Positions 8,798 to 16,462 of a DNA stretch of 64,000 nucleotides are shown piece after piece; position 1 is the stretch's first letter; each line of letters opens with the position of its first letter. This DNA comes from Pseudogracilibacillus auburnensis. Lineage in GTDB: Bacteria > Bacillota > Bacilli > Bacillales > Amphibacillaceae. The notes below the pieces were generated by a model. It made no database searches. It saw only the letters and a program-made list of their open reading frames with translations, and was not told the origin of the DNA. Both the position numbers and the translations under genes were made by a program. The stretch covers positions 1 through 64,000 of the forward strand of contig NZ_QJJQ01000020.1 in assembly GCF_003201975.1 (NCBI RefSeq), read 5' to 3'.

Positions 8798-10096
8798 TCA
8801 AATCTTGTACATTCTTATCCAATCGTTTTTGTACATTGTTAGAGTATCATTTATACTCTGTTCAACTCCAGCTTCCTCTAACATCTTCTTAATAGAATCT
8901 TCTTTTTCCTTTTCTACTTTCTCTATTTTTTTCTTTTTTTCCGACATTTCTTTCCAGGGGATTCTATCAAACCTTTGATTCATAGCATCACTATTTTTTT
9001 CTAGAAAATTTAATGACTTCCCAAATTCTCCCCTCATATTACTTAGAGATTCAACTATATCTTTTGTATGATTATAAGAGCGATTGTAAAAATTATTACT
9101 TTGTTCAGTGGCTTTAAAATAAAATGTTGCAGATAAATATATTGAAAAGAAAGCTAATATTAAAGATAATAAAGTAGCGCTATCGACTTTTACCTTCCCA
9201 GTTAATAAAAGAATACAAATTGTACACACAACGAAAAGAGCAGCAATGGTAAAAGTCCAGCTATTTCTATTCTTGACAATAGATTCAGTTGACTTACCTC
9301 GAATTAGTCTATATCTTTTATTATTTCCAATCAAAACTCTTCCCCCTCTTTTTTCTGTGCTCTTTCCAACTTTATCTAATGATTTATCCAAATTTATCTG
9401 TGAATAATAATTACTTATCTTTGAATCCTTCATTAAAAAATAGGCATACGGAACTAACCATACTAATATCCAAATAAATATACTCTTCTTGAATTCCTCT
9501 TCAACACCTTCTAAATCCCTACTCCCTAAATCTAATACATCCAAAATTAGTGGCAAAAAACCAAAGATAACTAATAATAATCCTATACACATTGAAATAA
9601 TCTTCGTATTATTTTTGTAGTAGTTGACAAATTCCAATAGGATTTTTCTTATTCTATAATTCAAGAATTCGATAGACCCTTTAAATAAGAATATGAATAA
9701 GCTAAATATTGCTAATGATACCCCTATTGTCAACAGGCTTAAAAAGATAATAGTATTTATACTTGCATAATCTTTATCAGCATTTGAAGTAGCGTATAAA
9801 ATAGTGTACAAGCTTTGTCCTACCATCAAATACTTTTCTAATAAATCGAGCAACAAAATTGCTAGAAACACTGAGATAGTACCGTGTATTAGCAATCCAA
9901 AAATCGCGCCAAACAAATAGACGTTTCTATCAATATATTCTTTATTTAGAAGTAGAATAGCAAGTGTAGAAATACAAATGAAGAAAATATATATATTCCA
10001 TTCAATTTCCACTTTAATAATAATCTTATTATAGGAAATAAAGCTTAAATTCACTATCAGAATAAGTATAAACTTCTCGATAAGTTTTCCTTTCAA
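8798..10096 (-). CDS. Membrane protein, apparent fusion of two cassette genes, truncated by IS
   Basis: One open frame runs from the TTG at 10096 (cassette junction) to 8798, about 432 residues, but it looks like two genes. Residues 1-250 form a polytopic membrane protein with roughly six or seven segments. At 9331-9353 a second copy of the GAGGGGGAAGAGTTTTGA junction lies inside the frame, with its own TTG at 9334 (MIGNNKRYRLIRGKS). From there a second protein begins: two membrane segments (FTIAALFVVCTICILLL and LLSLILAFFSIYLSATFYF), then FYNRSYNHTKDIVESL and a Lys/Glu coiled coil. The IS21-type element enters at about 8836, so the last dozen residues are IS-encoded; the missing C-terminal half is at 6283-6643. 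Function unknown; the second protein resembles membrane/coiled-coil proteins common near Bacillus mobile elements. Confidence 0.55.
   Translation of the reverse strand: MKGKLIEKFILILIVNLSFISYNKIIIKVEIEWNIYIFFICISTLAILLLNKEYIDRNVYLFGAIFGLLIHGTISVFLAILLLDLLEKYLMVGQSLYTILYATSNADKDYASINTIIFLSLLTIGVSLAIFSLFIFLFKGSIEFLNYRIRKILLEFVNYYKNNTKIISMCIGLLLVIFGFLPLILDVLDLGSRDLEGVEEEFKKSIFIWILVWLVPYAYFLMKDSKISNYYSQINLDKSLDKVGKSTEKRGGRVLIGNNKRYRLIRGKSTESIVKNRNSWTFTIAALFVVCTICILLLTGKVKVDSATLLSLILAFFSIYLSATFYFKATEQSNNFYNRSYNHTKDIVESLSNMRGEFGKSLNFLEKNSDAMNQRFDRIPWKEMSEKKKKIEKVEKEKEDSIKKMLEEAGVEQSINDTLTMYKNDWIRMYKI
9331..9353 (-). repeat. Internal copy of the cassette junction
   Basis: The minus strand reads AAAAGAGGGGGAAGAGTTTTGA. 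In the phage-gene frame it gives ERAQKKEGEEF then TGA, the same ending as at 11843, 10095 and 5982. The TTG overlapping this TGA is in frame with the upstream membrane gene. It marks the place where one cassette gene was joined to the next. Confidence 0.65.
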
Positions 10097-10290
10097 AACT
10101 CCTCCCCCTCTTCCTTCCGCATCCACGTATATTCAGCATCTTCCAGATGGTTGGTAGAACTAATATTTGGAAATTCCTTTAAAGTTATTGTGATGGAGGA
10201 ATTGAAATATATAAAGCGCTTCACAGTCCTTTTTCATAACTTAAATTTCTTACCGATTGAAACTTTCTTCCCTTTTACCTCGTTTATTTA
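10095..10290 (-). pseudogene. Relic phage-gene copy before the 10.1 kb cassette
   Basis: In one frame the minus strand reads KRFIYFNSSITITLKEFPN, then ISSTNHLEDAEYTWMRKE and EGEEF then TGA, preceded after a stop by NEVKGKKVSIGKKFKL. It is a decayed copy of a small phage (probably tail-associated) gene whose 3' end recurs in front of each accessory gene. The final TGA at 10093-10095 overlaps the TTG start of the membrane-protein cassette. Confidence 0.55.
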
Positions 10291-10293
10291 ACG

Positions 10294-10986
10294 TCATAAT
10301 AATCCAAAATCCTCTAATAATGGACTTCTTTTATGATATAAACTAGTTATTATTTCTTTTTTATTTTTTGTGATTGCATGATGTACCTCTCTATGGCAAT
10401 TTGGACACAAAGAGATAATATTTCCTGGAACATCAATACTATACTCGAAATCATCTTGTCTATTAATTGGTATTAAATGATGTGCTTCAACATAATTTTG
10501 GTTTGTTACTAAAGATATAAATGTAACATGAGTATTATCAATTTCACATTTATAATCTGAGTTTAATAACGATTCTTTTGCAATGCTTGAATCCCTTTTC
10601 CATTCCTTCTTTTTTCCAGCTGTAATTAGGGAGTCAGGTCTCGGATGAGGTTGGACAATTGTATTTGAGGCTTGAACCAACAAAATATCTTCTTGGAACT
10701 TAATATCCTCAACAAACTCTCTGAAAAGTAAATCATCAACAAAAACATCAATCTCTTTTTGACCAATATACTCAACTATTTTATTTAAATTTTTTAGGGA
10801 GGTTTGTATATCAGTAATTAACATTTCCTCATTAAATCCATAGATTGCATATTCCTTAGCATAAATGTTTGCAGCCATATAGTTTTTTGCATTATTTGTG
10901 TTTGACAATAAATTAATCTCTGTTAATAGTGATTCACTTTCAAGAAAATTCAAATCTTCTCTTAAAACCTGACTTATTTCTTCCAT
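10294..10986 (-). CDS. HNH endonuclease of the cassette array
   Basis: A 230-residue protein. The C-terminal HNH module is clear: DYKCEID (about residue 144), then NYVEAHHLIPINRQDDF (about 163-179), then LCPNCHREVHH (about 193-203). Cys pairs bind zinc and the AHHLIP histidines form the active site. Residues 1-130 are helical and not recognised. The ATG at 10986 overlaps the end of the 75-residue upstream gene by 13 bp, suggesting the two form a unit or are pieces of one gene. HNH proteins with long N-terminal regions of this sort occur in type IV-like restriction and other phage-defence loci, but the substrate here is unknown. Confidence 0.75.
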   Translation of the reverse strand: MEEISQVLREDLNFLESESLLTEINLLSNTNNAKNYMAANIYAKEYAIYGFNEEMLITDIQTSLKNLNKIVEYIGQKEIDVFVDDLLFREFVEDIKFQEDILLVQASNTIVQPHPRPDSLITAGKKKEWKRDSSIAKESLLNSDYKCEIDNTHVTFISLVTNQNYVEAHHLIPINRQDDFEYSIDVPGNIISLCPNCHREVHHAITKNKKEIITSLYHKRSPLLEDFGLL

Positions 10987-11201
10987 TTTAATTCTTGGTT
11001 TTTTCCCTTAATTTTTTTCTGAAGATAGGAAGTCTCTTGATTAAGTGACAAATAAAAACCTGACATGTCTTTCTTAAAAATTTTATCAGGTAACGTTTTT
11101 GTTATTACTTTCTTCATTTCACTATCGAGGGCTACATTATTATTACTCTTTTTATAAAATTCTTTATAGTTCTCTAAGATAAATAAAAACAACTCATTCA
11201 A
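10974..11201 (-). CDS. Small helical protein coupled to HNH nuclease
   Basis: A 75-residue protein starting at the TTG at 11201 in the shared cassette junction (GGAAGAGGGGGGAAGAGCTTTGA). It begins NELFLFILENYKEFYKKSNNN, which resembles the first helix of MrcB-like (DUF3578) N-terminal domains, but it is too short to be sure. It overlaps the HNH gene by 13 bp. It may be the truncated N-terminal part of a once longer nuclease, or a partner protein. Confidence 0.5.
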   Translation of the reverse strand: MNELFLFILENYKEFYKKSNNNVALDSEMKKVITKTLPDKIFKKDMSGFYLSLNQETSYLQKKIKGKNQELKWKK

Positions 11202-11290
11202 AGCTCTTCCCCCCTCTTCCTTCCAGATCCATTTAAATTAGTTCAATTTTTCATCAATGAGTGTCCTTCAGATGGCTTGTATAACTGATA
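11199..11290 (-). pseudogene. Relic phage-gene copy before the 11.2 kb cassette
   Basis: The minus strand reads TSHLKDTH, then after stops and a frame change FKWIWKEEG followed by an extra G in the G-run. It aligns with TNHLEDAEYTWMRKEEGEEF of the copy at 10.1 kb. It is more decayed than the others but keeps the purine-rich ribosome site that serves the 75-residue gene. Confidence 0.5.
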
Positions 11291-11291
11291 T

Positions 11292-11846
11292 TTATAAAGA
11301 TTCTCTAAATTTAGCTAATCTATTAAGTTTAAGTTTAAATGCATCATAAATTTCTTCATATGAATTTATTAATATTGATTTTATAGCTTCATTTTCTCGC
11401 GCTAATATAAATGAATTATCAGCAGCTATTAATTGAATGCTGTCAGTGTATGCACTATATTCATGGAAAATCAGGTCTATATACACCTTTAAATCAATAA
11501 AATCTTGATAGACTTCTTGTGGAATATAATCATCGTTTACATTATCGAGTCGATATTTAGACTCTCTTACAGCTTCCAATTGCATATTTATTTGTTGTTT
11601 TTTCTCGGCTTTTTCATAATTAAGAAGTTCATTTAGATTAGAATAAGTTTCTAAAAAAGAATTTGACCACATTTCTATTAATATAAAAGCTTTTTTATAA
11701 TTATTCTCAAGTTCTTCCTTTTTACTAGCCAGTTGAAACTTTATATCTTTTCGTAAGACGTATATTGCAACTAACCCTGTGACAATGGCACCTGCTAGTG
11801 CTCCGAGAAAATTCGAATTTAGTACATCTATCCAGGATATCTTCAA
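11292..11846 (-). CDS. Single-pass membrane protein of the cassette array
   Basis: A 184-residue protein: one N-terminal membrane anchor (about residues 13-30, LGALAGAIVTGLVAIYVL) followed by a basic stop-transfer and an all-helical cytoplasmic domain rich in Glu, Lys and Tyr. The TTG at 11846 overlaps the TGA of the small phage gene upstream (EEGEEF then stop). It is not recognised as a named family; anchored helical proteins of this shape are common as unknown genes in prophage accessory loci. It is the first cassette after the least-decayed copy of the phage gene, so it may hold the ancestral insertion position. Confidence 0.6.
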   Translation of the reverse strand: MKISWIDVLNSNFLGALAGAIVTGLVAIYVLRKDIKFQLASKKEELENNYKKAFILIEMWSNSFLETYSNLNELLNYEKAEKKQQINMQLEAVRESKYRLDNVNDDYIPQEVYQDFIDLKVYIDLIFHEYSAYTDSIQLIAADNSFILARENEAIKSILINSYEEIYDAFKLKLNRLAKFRESL

Positions 11847-12038
11847 AACTCTTCCCCCTCTTCCCTCCGCATCCGCTTGACCTTCCCTTGATCTGTAACG
11901 ATTCTACTCTCCAAACGGTGGGAGTTCTCTAATTTTCGCTTTCCCATCACAGATCACTATTACACAACTGGATGGTATTTCCATTGTATCAATTTCTAGT
12001 CTATTAGTCTTGTTTATACCTATATCTTGTATAGCCAT
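11843..12038 (-). pseudogene. Small phage gene, parent copy of cassette junctions
   Basis: From the ATG at 12038: AIQDIGINKTNRLEIDTME, then IPSSCVIVICDGKAKIRELP PFGE and a stop. With a one-base shift near 11919 it continues RIVTDQGKVKRMRREEGEEF then TGA at 11843-11845. The intact protein would be about 65 residues. It looks like a small phage structural or tail-region protein. Its last 60 bp are the parent of the junction repeated at 11.2, 10.1, 9.3, 6.0 and 5.0 kb. Confidence 0.6.
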
Positions 12039-12268
12039 AGTAGACTATCTACCGTATATGGTATAATTAATTTGATGTTTGGGCCGGGAGGAATCCTGGT
12101 CTTTTTATTTTCTTTTCCGCAAACTAGACATTTTCCTGTTTAATAGCAAACCCTATATTTACCGAACAGCCTGCACTGGATCACCATTTAATTTTTTTCA
12201 ATGTTTCCCCTCCTTTACATAAAATTCGTAATGCGTCATACATGTAAAAATGTTATAATTCTCCTATA
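12039..12268 (-). pseudogene. Broken phage gene fragment with CxxC
   Basis: No intact gene is present. The minus strand has a ribosome site AAAGGAGGGG and a TTG near 12207, but the frame stops after six codons. A later frame reads CLVCGKENKKTRIPPGPNIK, a CxxC-containing stretch followed by IIPYTVDS, which looks like a decayed small phage protein directly upstream of the 12038 gene. Confidence 0.35.
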
Positions 12269-12296
12269 AATGAATCTGAAAGGAGTATCCAATACT

Positions 12297-12470
12297 TTGG
12301 CATTAGAAATGAGAAAAACATGTGAACGTTGCAATTCTTCAATTGATGACAAATCTCTTGCCTATATCTGTGTTCATGAATGTACATTTTGTTCTCCTTG
12401 CAATGATGAAATGTTCAGTATTTGCCCAAATTGCGGAGGAGAACTTGTAAGAAGACCTAGGAAACCATAA
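12297..12470 (+). CDS. DUF1272 family zinc-ribbon-like protein
   Basis: A 57-residue Cys-rich protein: MRKTCERCNSS near the start, then YICVHECTFCSPCNDEM, then CPNCGGELVRRP at the end. Four CxxC-like pairs would bind zinc. This is the layout of the DUF1272 family, whose role is unknown. The TTG at 12297 is chosen because AAAGGAG lies about 10 bp upstream; an ATG at 12270 would put the ribosome site inside the gene and add residues the family lacks. A TATAAT box is visible at 12254-12259. It is on the opposite strand from the phage genes around it and is undamaged. Confidence 0.75.
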   Translation: MALEMRKTCERCNSSIDDKSLAYICVHECTFCSPCNDEMFSICPNCGGELVRRPRKP

Positions 12471-12472
12471 AG

Positions 12473-12669
12473 TTGTTATTCATTCCGAAACAGGGCCATC
12501 CCCTGTTTTTTGTTGCACATTTTGTGTCCTCTCAATTTACCAACCATTCCTGTACTTGCTCCGCCTCCTCCAGCAAAGTTGTCGACTTTATTTCTTGGAA
12601 AAGATTCAGTTGGATTTTAAATATTTCTTATCATTCATTGTTTGGTGGAGCATTGTTTTCCTTTCGAAC
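12473..12669. other. Degraded prophage DNA, no gene supported
   Basis: A long plus-strand reading exists but shows no protein-like features or ribosome site. The opposite strand has only short broken frames. It is probably decayed phage structural DNA between the DUF1272 gene and the next remnant. Confidence 0.4.
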
Positions 12670-12826
12670 TTATAAATATTTTTTTGCAAATTTAAGTTTC
12701 TGCTCGATGTATGGATCTTCTGTATTTCCTTCAGTAGCCAGCCAATCGGTAATGAGTTTGTTTATATCTTAATATTACTAGCGGCAACTGATTTGCTAAT
12801 TTATTAATCTCCTGTATTGGACTCAT
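12670..12826 (-). pseudogene. Small phage protein, frameshifted
   Basis: From the ATG at 12826 (after GGAGAG): MSPIQEINKLANQLP, then a shift near 12775, then DINKLITDWLATEGNTEDPY and IEQKLKFAKKYL to a stop at 12670. With one indel repaired this gives a coherent helical protein of about 50 residues of a kind seen in Bacillus prophages. Function unknown. Confidence 0.5.
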
Positions 12827-12982
12827 ATTTATCTCTCCAAATTTTATTTACAAGCCCGCAAAGGCGAGCTCATTATTATGCAATTATCGTAATTTTTCCT
12901 TTTTCAATTTCTTCCGTTAGATTAAGAGTTAGGTACGTCTAATGTTGCTTATTACTTCTAGTTTTCAAGCTCCTTCAACAGC

Positions 12983-13363
12983 TTAAAACAATACACAATT
13001 TGGTCCGTTTTTCATTCTGAATATACTTACTGGCTGATTTACCTCAACAAATGTTCTAAATGGTACATGTGAAACAGGGTTCGGTACTTCAACATTGCCT
13101 ACAGAAGCAACCCCAATTTTCGCAACAACTGCCTGTGAAATACCATCATCCTCAACATTTTTAACGTTATCCTCTTGAATATTTCCGACAACTTTCAGCA
13201 TAATGTCCCGATCTTCTTTTTTAACAAAGCAAAATTGCAACTTGATATTAAATTCCTCAGTATCGTAAAAACTATTTAAATTGGAAATGTGAAATTAATG
13301 CCTCTGCTTTAACAAAATAAGCTCTATTGGCATCATTGTTCAATGGGTTGAGAATCGAATTAT
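12983..13363 (-). pseudogene. Phage structural protein fragment
   Basis: An open stretch at 12983-13240 reads DNVKNVEDDGISQAVVAKIG, then GVASVGNVEVPNPV and VPFRTFVEVNQPVSIFRMKN. Upstream, one frame change away, NPLNNDANRAYFVKAEALIS continues to about 13363, where phage structural sequence ends abruptly against the ImmA fragment on the other strand. No start codon is in context, so the N-terminus is missing. Probably a tail or virion protein; the family is not named. Confidence 0.5.
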
Positions 13364-13366
13364 TTT

Positions 13367-13712
13367 ATGATAAAAACTTTTAGGATAGATAATATTATCT
13401 GCCTAGATTCAAACTTATCAAAAGAAAAAACGAAAGAAGTATTTTCGCATGAGGTCTGTCATTGTCTTTATCATGTCGGAAATCAACTTGATATGTACAA
13501 GCTTTACAGGCAATATCAAGAGTTCAAAGCTGACAATGCTACACTTTTGCGTACCGACTTTTATGTTAAAAAAAATAAAGTTACCAAAATATCGATACTC
13601 GGCAGCTGGTGTAGTCGCTGAAATATTTGATATAACAAATGAAATTGCATTAAAGCGCTTAGAACATTATGAAAAACAATTATTTGGGTTGACGTTTCAT
13701 AAGGAGTTGTAA
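13367..13712 (+). pseudogene. ImmA/IrrE-type metallopeptidase fragment
   Basis: The C-terminal part of an ImmA/IrrE protease, which in ICEBs1-like elements and prophages cleaves the ImmR/CI-type repressor to trigger induction. FSHEVCHCLYHVGNQ is the zinc-binding HExxH helix, and YQEFKADN is the downstream E-x-x-A-type segment. After that the frame shifts: HFCVPTFMLKKIKLPKYRYS continues in the second frame to 13712 and ends in the usual ALKRLEHYEKQL helix. The first third of the family is missing: the sequence begins at the join with tail DNA at about 13366. Confidence 0.75.
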
Positions 13713-13810
13713 TGTGCGCCGAAAATAAGACAACCTATAAAATGTGAACGAATCATACAGTATTTGAAATCTATTAAGTATTTTAATTATGGCAAATGGG
13801 TGTAATAAAA

Positions 13811-14981
13811 TTGGCTCATGTAGAAAAAAGATGGAAAACCAGTTGGAGATTAGTTGTAACAATCGGCTACAAAGAAGACGGAACTCCGATTAGAGAAAGA
13901 GAAACTGTGAGGGCGAAAAATAAAAACCGAAGCAGAAAAGTTATTATCTATATTTGAAGCTAAAATATTAACTGGAGAGTATGTTAAGCCAGAAAAAATG
14001 ACGTTAAGGGCTTTATATGTTGAATGGGATCAAAAGGTTGAATTGTCGCCCAGAACCAAAGGAGATTATAAAAATGTAATGTTAAAAAGAGTTCTACCAA
14101 AGTATGGGCATATGAACATTGCAGAGATCAAGCCAATACATATACTTAACTATGTAAAAGATTCGAAAAAAGATGGTGCAAGACTTGATGGAAAACCCGG
14201 AAAATTATCATCTTCAGCAATCAGTTATGCCTATAAGGCTTTTAATAGTGTATTAGAATTCGGAAAGGAAATGACCTGAATGCAGAAAATTCTGCTGACA
14301 ACATAAAAACATCTTCCGTTCACAATCAAGAGACTGAAATTTACGGTCCGAAAGAGGTTTCTATACTAGTAAACGGAATGGATAGACTGGGTGTGAATTT
14401 GGATAAAAGGGTATTAGTAGCAATAGCGTTATCCTCTTCTGCTAGACAGAGTGAAATTGGTGAACTTGAGGAAAAGCACTGTGATTTCAAAAAAGGAGGT
14501 ATTCATATTAGACAGTCACTAACTAATTGAAAAAGGTGTAGGTGTTCTTTAAAAGAAGTTAAAAATAAAAGCAAACGATTTATTTCTCCTCCCCCTATTG
14601 TAATGGAAATGATAAAAAAATTAATCCATATACGGCAACAAGAGATATTTAAAGCAGATGATAAAAGAGTTTGGAGTGATCATCTATTTTTGTTTGCAAA
14701 TGAGTTTGGCAACCAATTAGACCAGATAATATTAGTCAATGGTAGTTACGCTTTACACAAAGTAATCAATTTAAAACACTCGGTTTAAAGTAAATTAGGT
14801 TTCATGATTTAAGGCACTCATCACTTACTTAAGTAGTAAAGGATTAAGATTGAAAGCAGTTCAAGAAAGAGCTGGCCATGCAAAAATGGGAACTACATTC
14901 GATATTTATGGCCATGCCCTTCCAGAAGAAGATCAAGAGGCTATTGTGTACACAGAAGAAATGTTTGGAAAAACAACTTAA
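13811..14981 (+). pseudogene. int: Tyrosine-recombinase integrase, multiply frameshifted
   Basis: The prophage integrase, now dead. In order: the arm-binding N-terminus (VEKRWKTSWRLVVTIGYKED) from a TTG at 13811; a frame change at about 13920; the core-binding domain at 13998-14279 (RALYVEWDQKVELSPRTKGD); another change at 14277; then the catalytic domain with its first Arg in SSARQSEIGEL; a frame loss at 14520; and the C-terminal box RFHDLRHSSLT (about 14800-14835), then QERAGHAKMGTTFDIYGHA with the nucleophile Tyr, ending at 14981. All catalytic-box residues are still recognisable, so decay is recent or slow. It ends 124 bp from the 3' end of tRNA-Arg, the usual place for an integrase next to its attachment site. 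Confidence 0.85.
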
Positions 14982-15049
14982 AATAGCATAGATTAATGAT
15001 CTAACGCCAATCGGCATTATTCAATAAAATTATTAATTTTTATTTAAAA

Positions 15050-15104
15050 ACAGAAAAATCGCTGTTACCCTTTATCTACAAGGATTATAGCGACTTTCTC
15101 AGTT
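15050..15104 (+). terminator. Possible terminator after the integrase
   Basis: An imperfect stem TCGCT...AGCGA with an inner CTT/AAG pairing, followed by CTTTCTC, lies between the integrase remnant and the tRNA. The U-tract is poor, so this is tentative. Confidence 0.35.
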
Positions 15105-15105
15105 A

Positions 15106-15179
<74 letters not shown>

Positions 15180-15185
15180 AAAAAT

Positions 15186-15259
15186 TGGAGCGGGTAGAGG
15201 GAATCGAACCCTCGACATCAGCTTGGAAGGCTGGAGTTTTACCACTAAACTACACCCGC
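15186..15259 (-). tRNA. tRNA-Gly (anticodon TCC)
   Basis: Acceptor GCGGGTG/TACCCGC, D arm with AGTTTAGTGG, anticodon loop CTTCCAA (anticodon TCC), T loop TTCGATT, and an encoded CCA at 15186-15188. It is upstream of and co-oriented with tRNA-Arg, separated by 6 bp. Confidence 0.95.
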
Positions 15260-15333
15260 AAATTTGACTCTAAATTTTGCAGCCAAGGATTATTATATGA
15301 TTTCTAGATTTGTTTGTCAATAGAATATGCTAC

Positions 15334-15852
15334 TTATTTTAAATTAAATTGGTTTTCGTACGGAAAATGAGTAATTTCCTTCCCATTTACATGATAAAAA
15401 GTGACATTCACTTCATTTGCACTAGTCCATTTAAGTAAAACATAACTCGGCTCCTTGAAACGTTTCGGCAAACGAATGCTTCCGGGATTAATAAATAATT
15501 GCTCTCCATTTTTCTCGGCATAAGCAATATGGGAGTGGCCGAAACAGACGATATCTGCCTCCACTTCTTGTGCACGATATTGTAAATGGAGTAAAGACAT
15601 TTTAACATCAAATAAATGTCCATGCGTAATAAAAAAGCGTAACTCCCCAATTTCCACTATTTTTTCGAGTGGAAAATCCCCTTTCCAATCACAATTACCT
15701 TTTACTGTCGTAAATCCATTCAAAGGAGGGGTGCTCTTCATTAATTCAGAGTCCCCACAATGTATGTAATAATCAGCATGATGACGTTCTTTTATGATCG
15801 TTAATTCTTCTGTTAAACCATGGCTATCACTTAAAATTAATACTTTATTCAT
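15334..15852 (-). CDS. ysnB: YfcE/YsnB-type metallophosphoesterase
   Basis: A calcineurin-like phosphoesterase of the small YfcE/MJ0936 type, about 172 residues. Metal-binding motifs are in order: LSDSHG near the start, IHCGD at about 35, KGNCDW at about 57, FITHGH at about 80 and FGHSHIA at about 108. The substrate is unknown; family members cleave artificial phosphodiesters. The ATG at 15852 ([12 protein letters not shown]) is chosen over an upstream start because it overlaps the rdgB stop and places the first metal motif at the normal distance. It is the last gene of the gerM-rph-rdgB-ysnB run, the same order as in B. subtilis. Confidence 0.88.
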   Translation of the reverse strand: MNKVLILSDSHGLTEELTIIKERHHADYYIHCGDSELMKSTPPLNGFTTVKGNCDWKGDFPLEKIVEIGELRFFITHGHLFDVKMSLLHLQYRAQEVEADIVCFGHSHIAYAEKNGEQLFINPGSIRLPKRFKEPSYVLLKWTSANEVNVTFYHVNGKEITHFPYENQFNLK

Positions 15853-16462
15853 TACTTTCACCTTTACCAAGTTTCACATTTAGCCACGTTTTCATTTTCA
15901 TTAATGCATGGTATCGATGACTTATTTTATTTTTTTCTTCATCTTCTAATTGGGCCATTGTTTTTTCGAATCCTTCAGGAATAAAAATTGGATCATACCC
16001 AAATCCGTTTCCCCCGACTGGACTCTCAGCAATGATTCCTTCACAAAAACCTTCTTTAAAAACTGTTTCCCCTTGCGGAATCGCTAAAGCAAGTACACAA
16101 ACAAATCGGGCTGTTCTTGATTGACTTGGTACTTCAGTAAGTTCGTTTAACACTTTTTCATAATTTTTCTTATCATCAGTCGGTTCCCCGGCGTATCTTG
16201 CAGAATAAACGCCTGGTCGTCCGTCTAAAGCATCAATGACGAGACCTGAATCATCTGCTAAAACAGGTATCTCTAATAATCGAGAAATTTGCTCTGCTTT
16301 CAGACGAGCATTTTCCTTAAATGTATCGCCCGTTTCCTCTACATCAGGAATCTCTTCACTTAAATCTAACAGTGACTTTACCGTAATCCCATACTCATTA
16401 AATAATTGGTTATATTCTTTTGCTTTTCCTCTATTCTTTGTCGCGATAATAATTTCGTTCAT
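15845..16462 (-). CDS. rdgB: XTP/dITP diphosphatase (RdgB/HAM1)
   Basis: A house-cleaning enzyme that hydrolyses non-canonical purine triphosphates (XTP, dITP, ITP) to monophosphates, keeping them out of nucleic acids. About 205 residues. Family motifs: [13 protein letters not shown] at the N-terminus, [14 protein letters not shown] at about 45-58, [13 protein letters not shown] at about 70-82 with [10 protein letters not shown] after it, FGYDPIF at about 150, and the C-terminal SHRYHAL. It overlaps the rph start by 4 bp and the ysnB start by 8 bp, so all three are translationally coupled. Confidence 0.93.
   Translation of the reverse strand: MNEIIIATKNRGKAKEYNQLFNEYGITVKSLLDLSEEIPDVEETGDTFKENARLKAEQISRLLEIPVLADDSGLVIDALDGRPGVYSARYAGEPTDDKKNYEKVLNELTEVPSQSRTARFVCVLALAIPQGETVFKEGFCEGIIAESPVGGNGFGYDPIFIPEGFEKTMAQLEDEEKNKISHRYHALMKMKTWLNVKLGKGESNE

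Larger units (their letters stand above)
6643..8836 (-). mobile_element. IS21-family insertion sequence
   Basis: An istA-istB pair is bounded by inverted ends. Read inwards, the left end is TGTACAGTTTCGATTG followed by TTTAAGAATGTACA; the right end (complement) is TGTACAAAAACGATTG followed by GATAAGAATGTACA. The terminal TGTACA copies are at 6644-6649 and 8830-8835, with a second TGTACA copy inside each end, as in IS21-family ends. No target-site duplication is visible, which suggests a deletion or recombination beside the element. It interrupts a cassette-array gene. The transposase gene has a nonsense codon, so the element probably cannot move by itself. Confidence 0.85.

Noticed and set aside
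12473-12772. 99-residue plus-strand frame after DUF1272 gene
   Set aside because: No start context; the opposite strand holds recognisable phage remnants.
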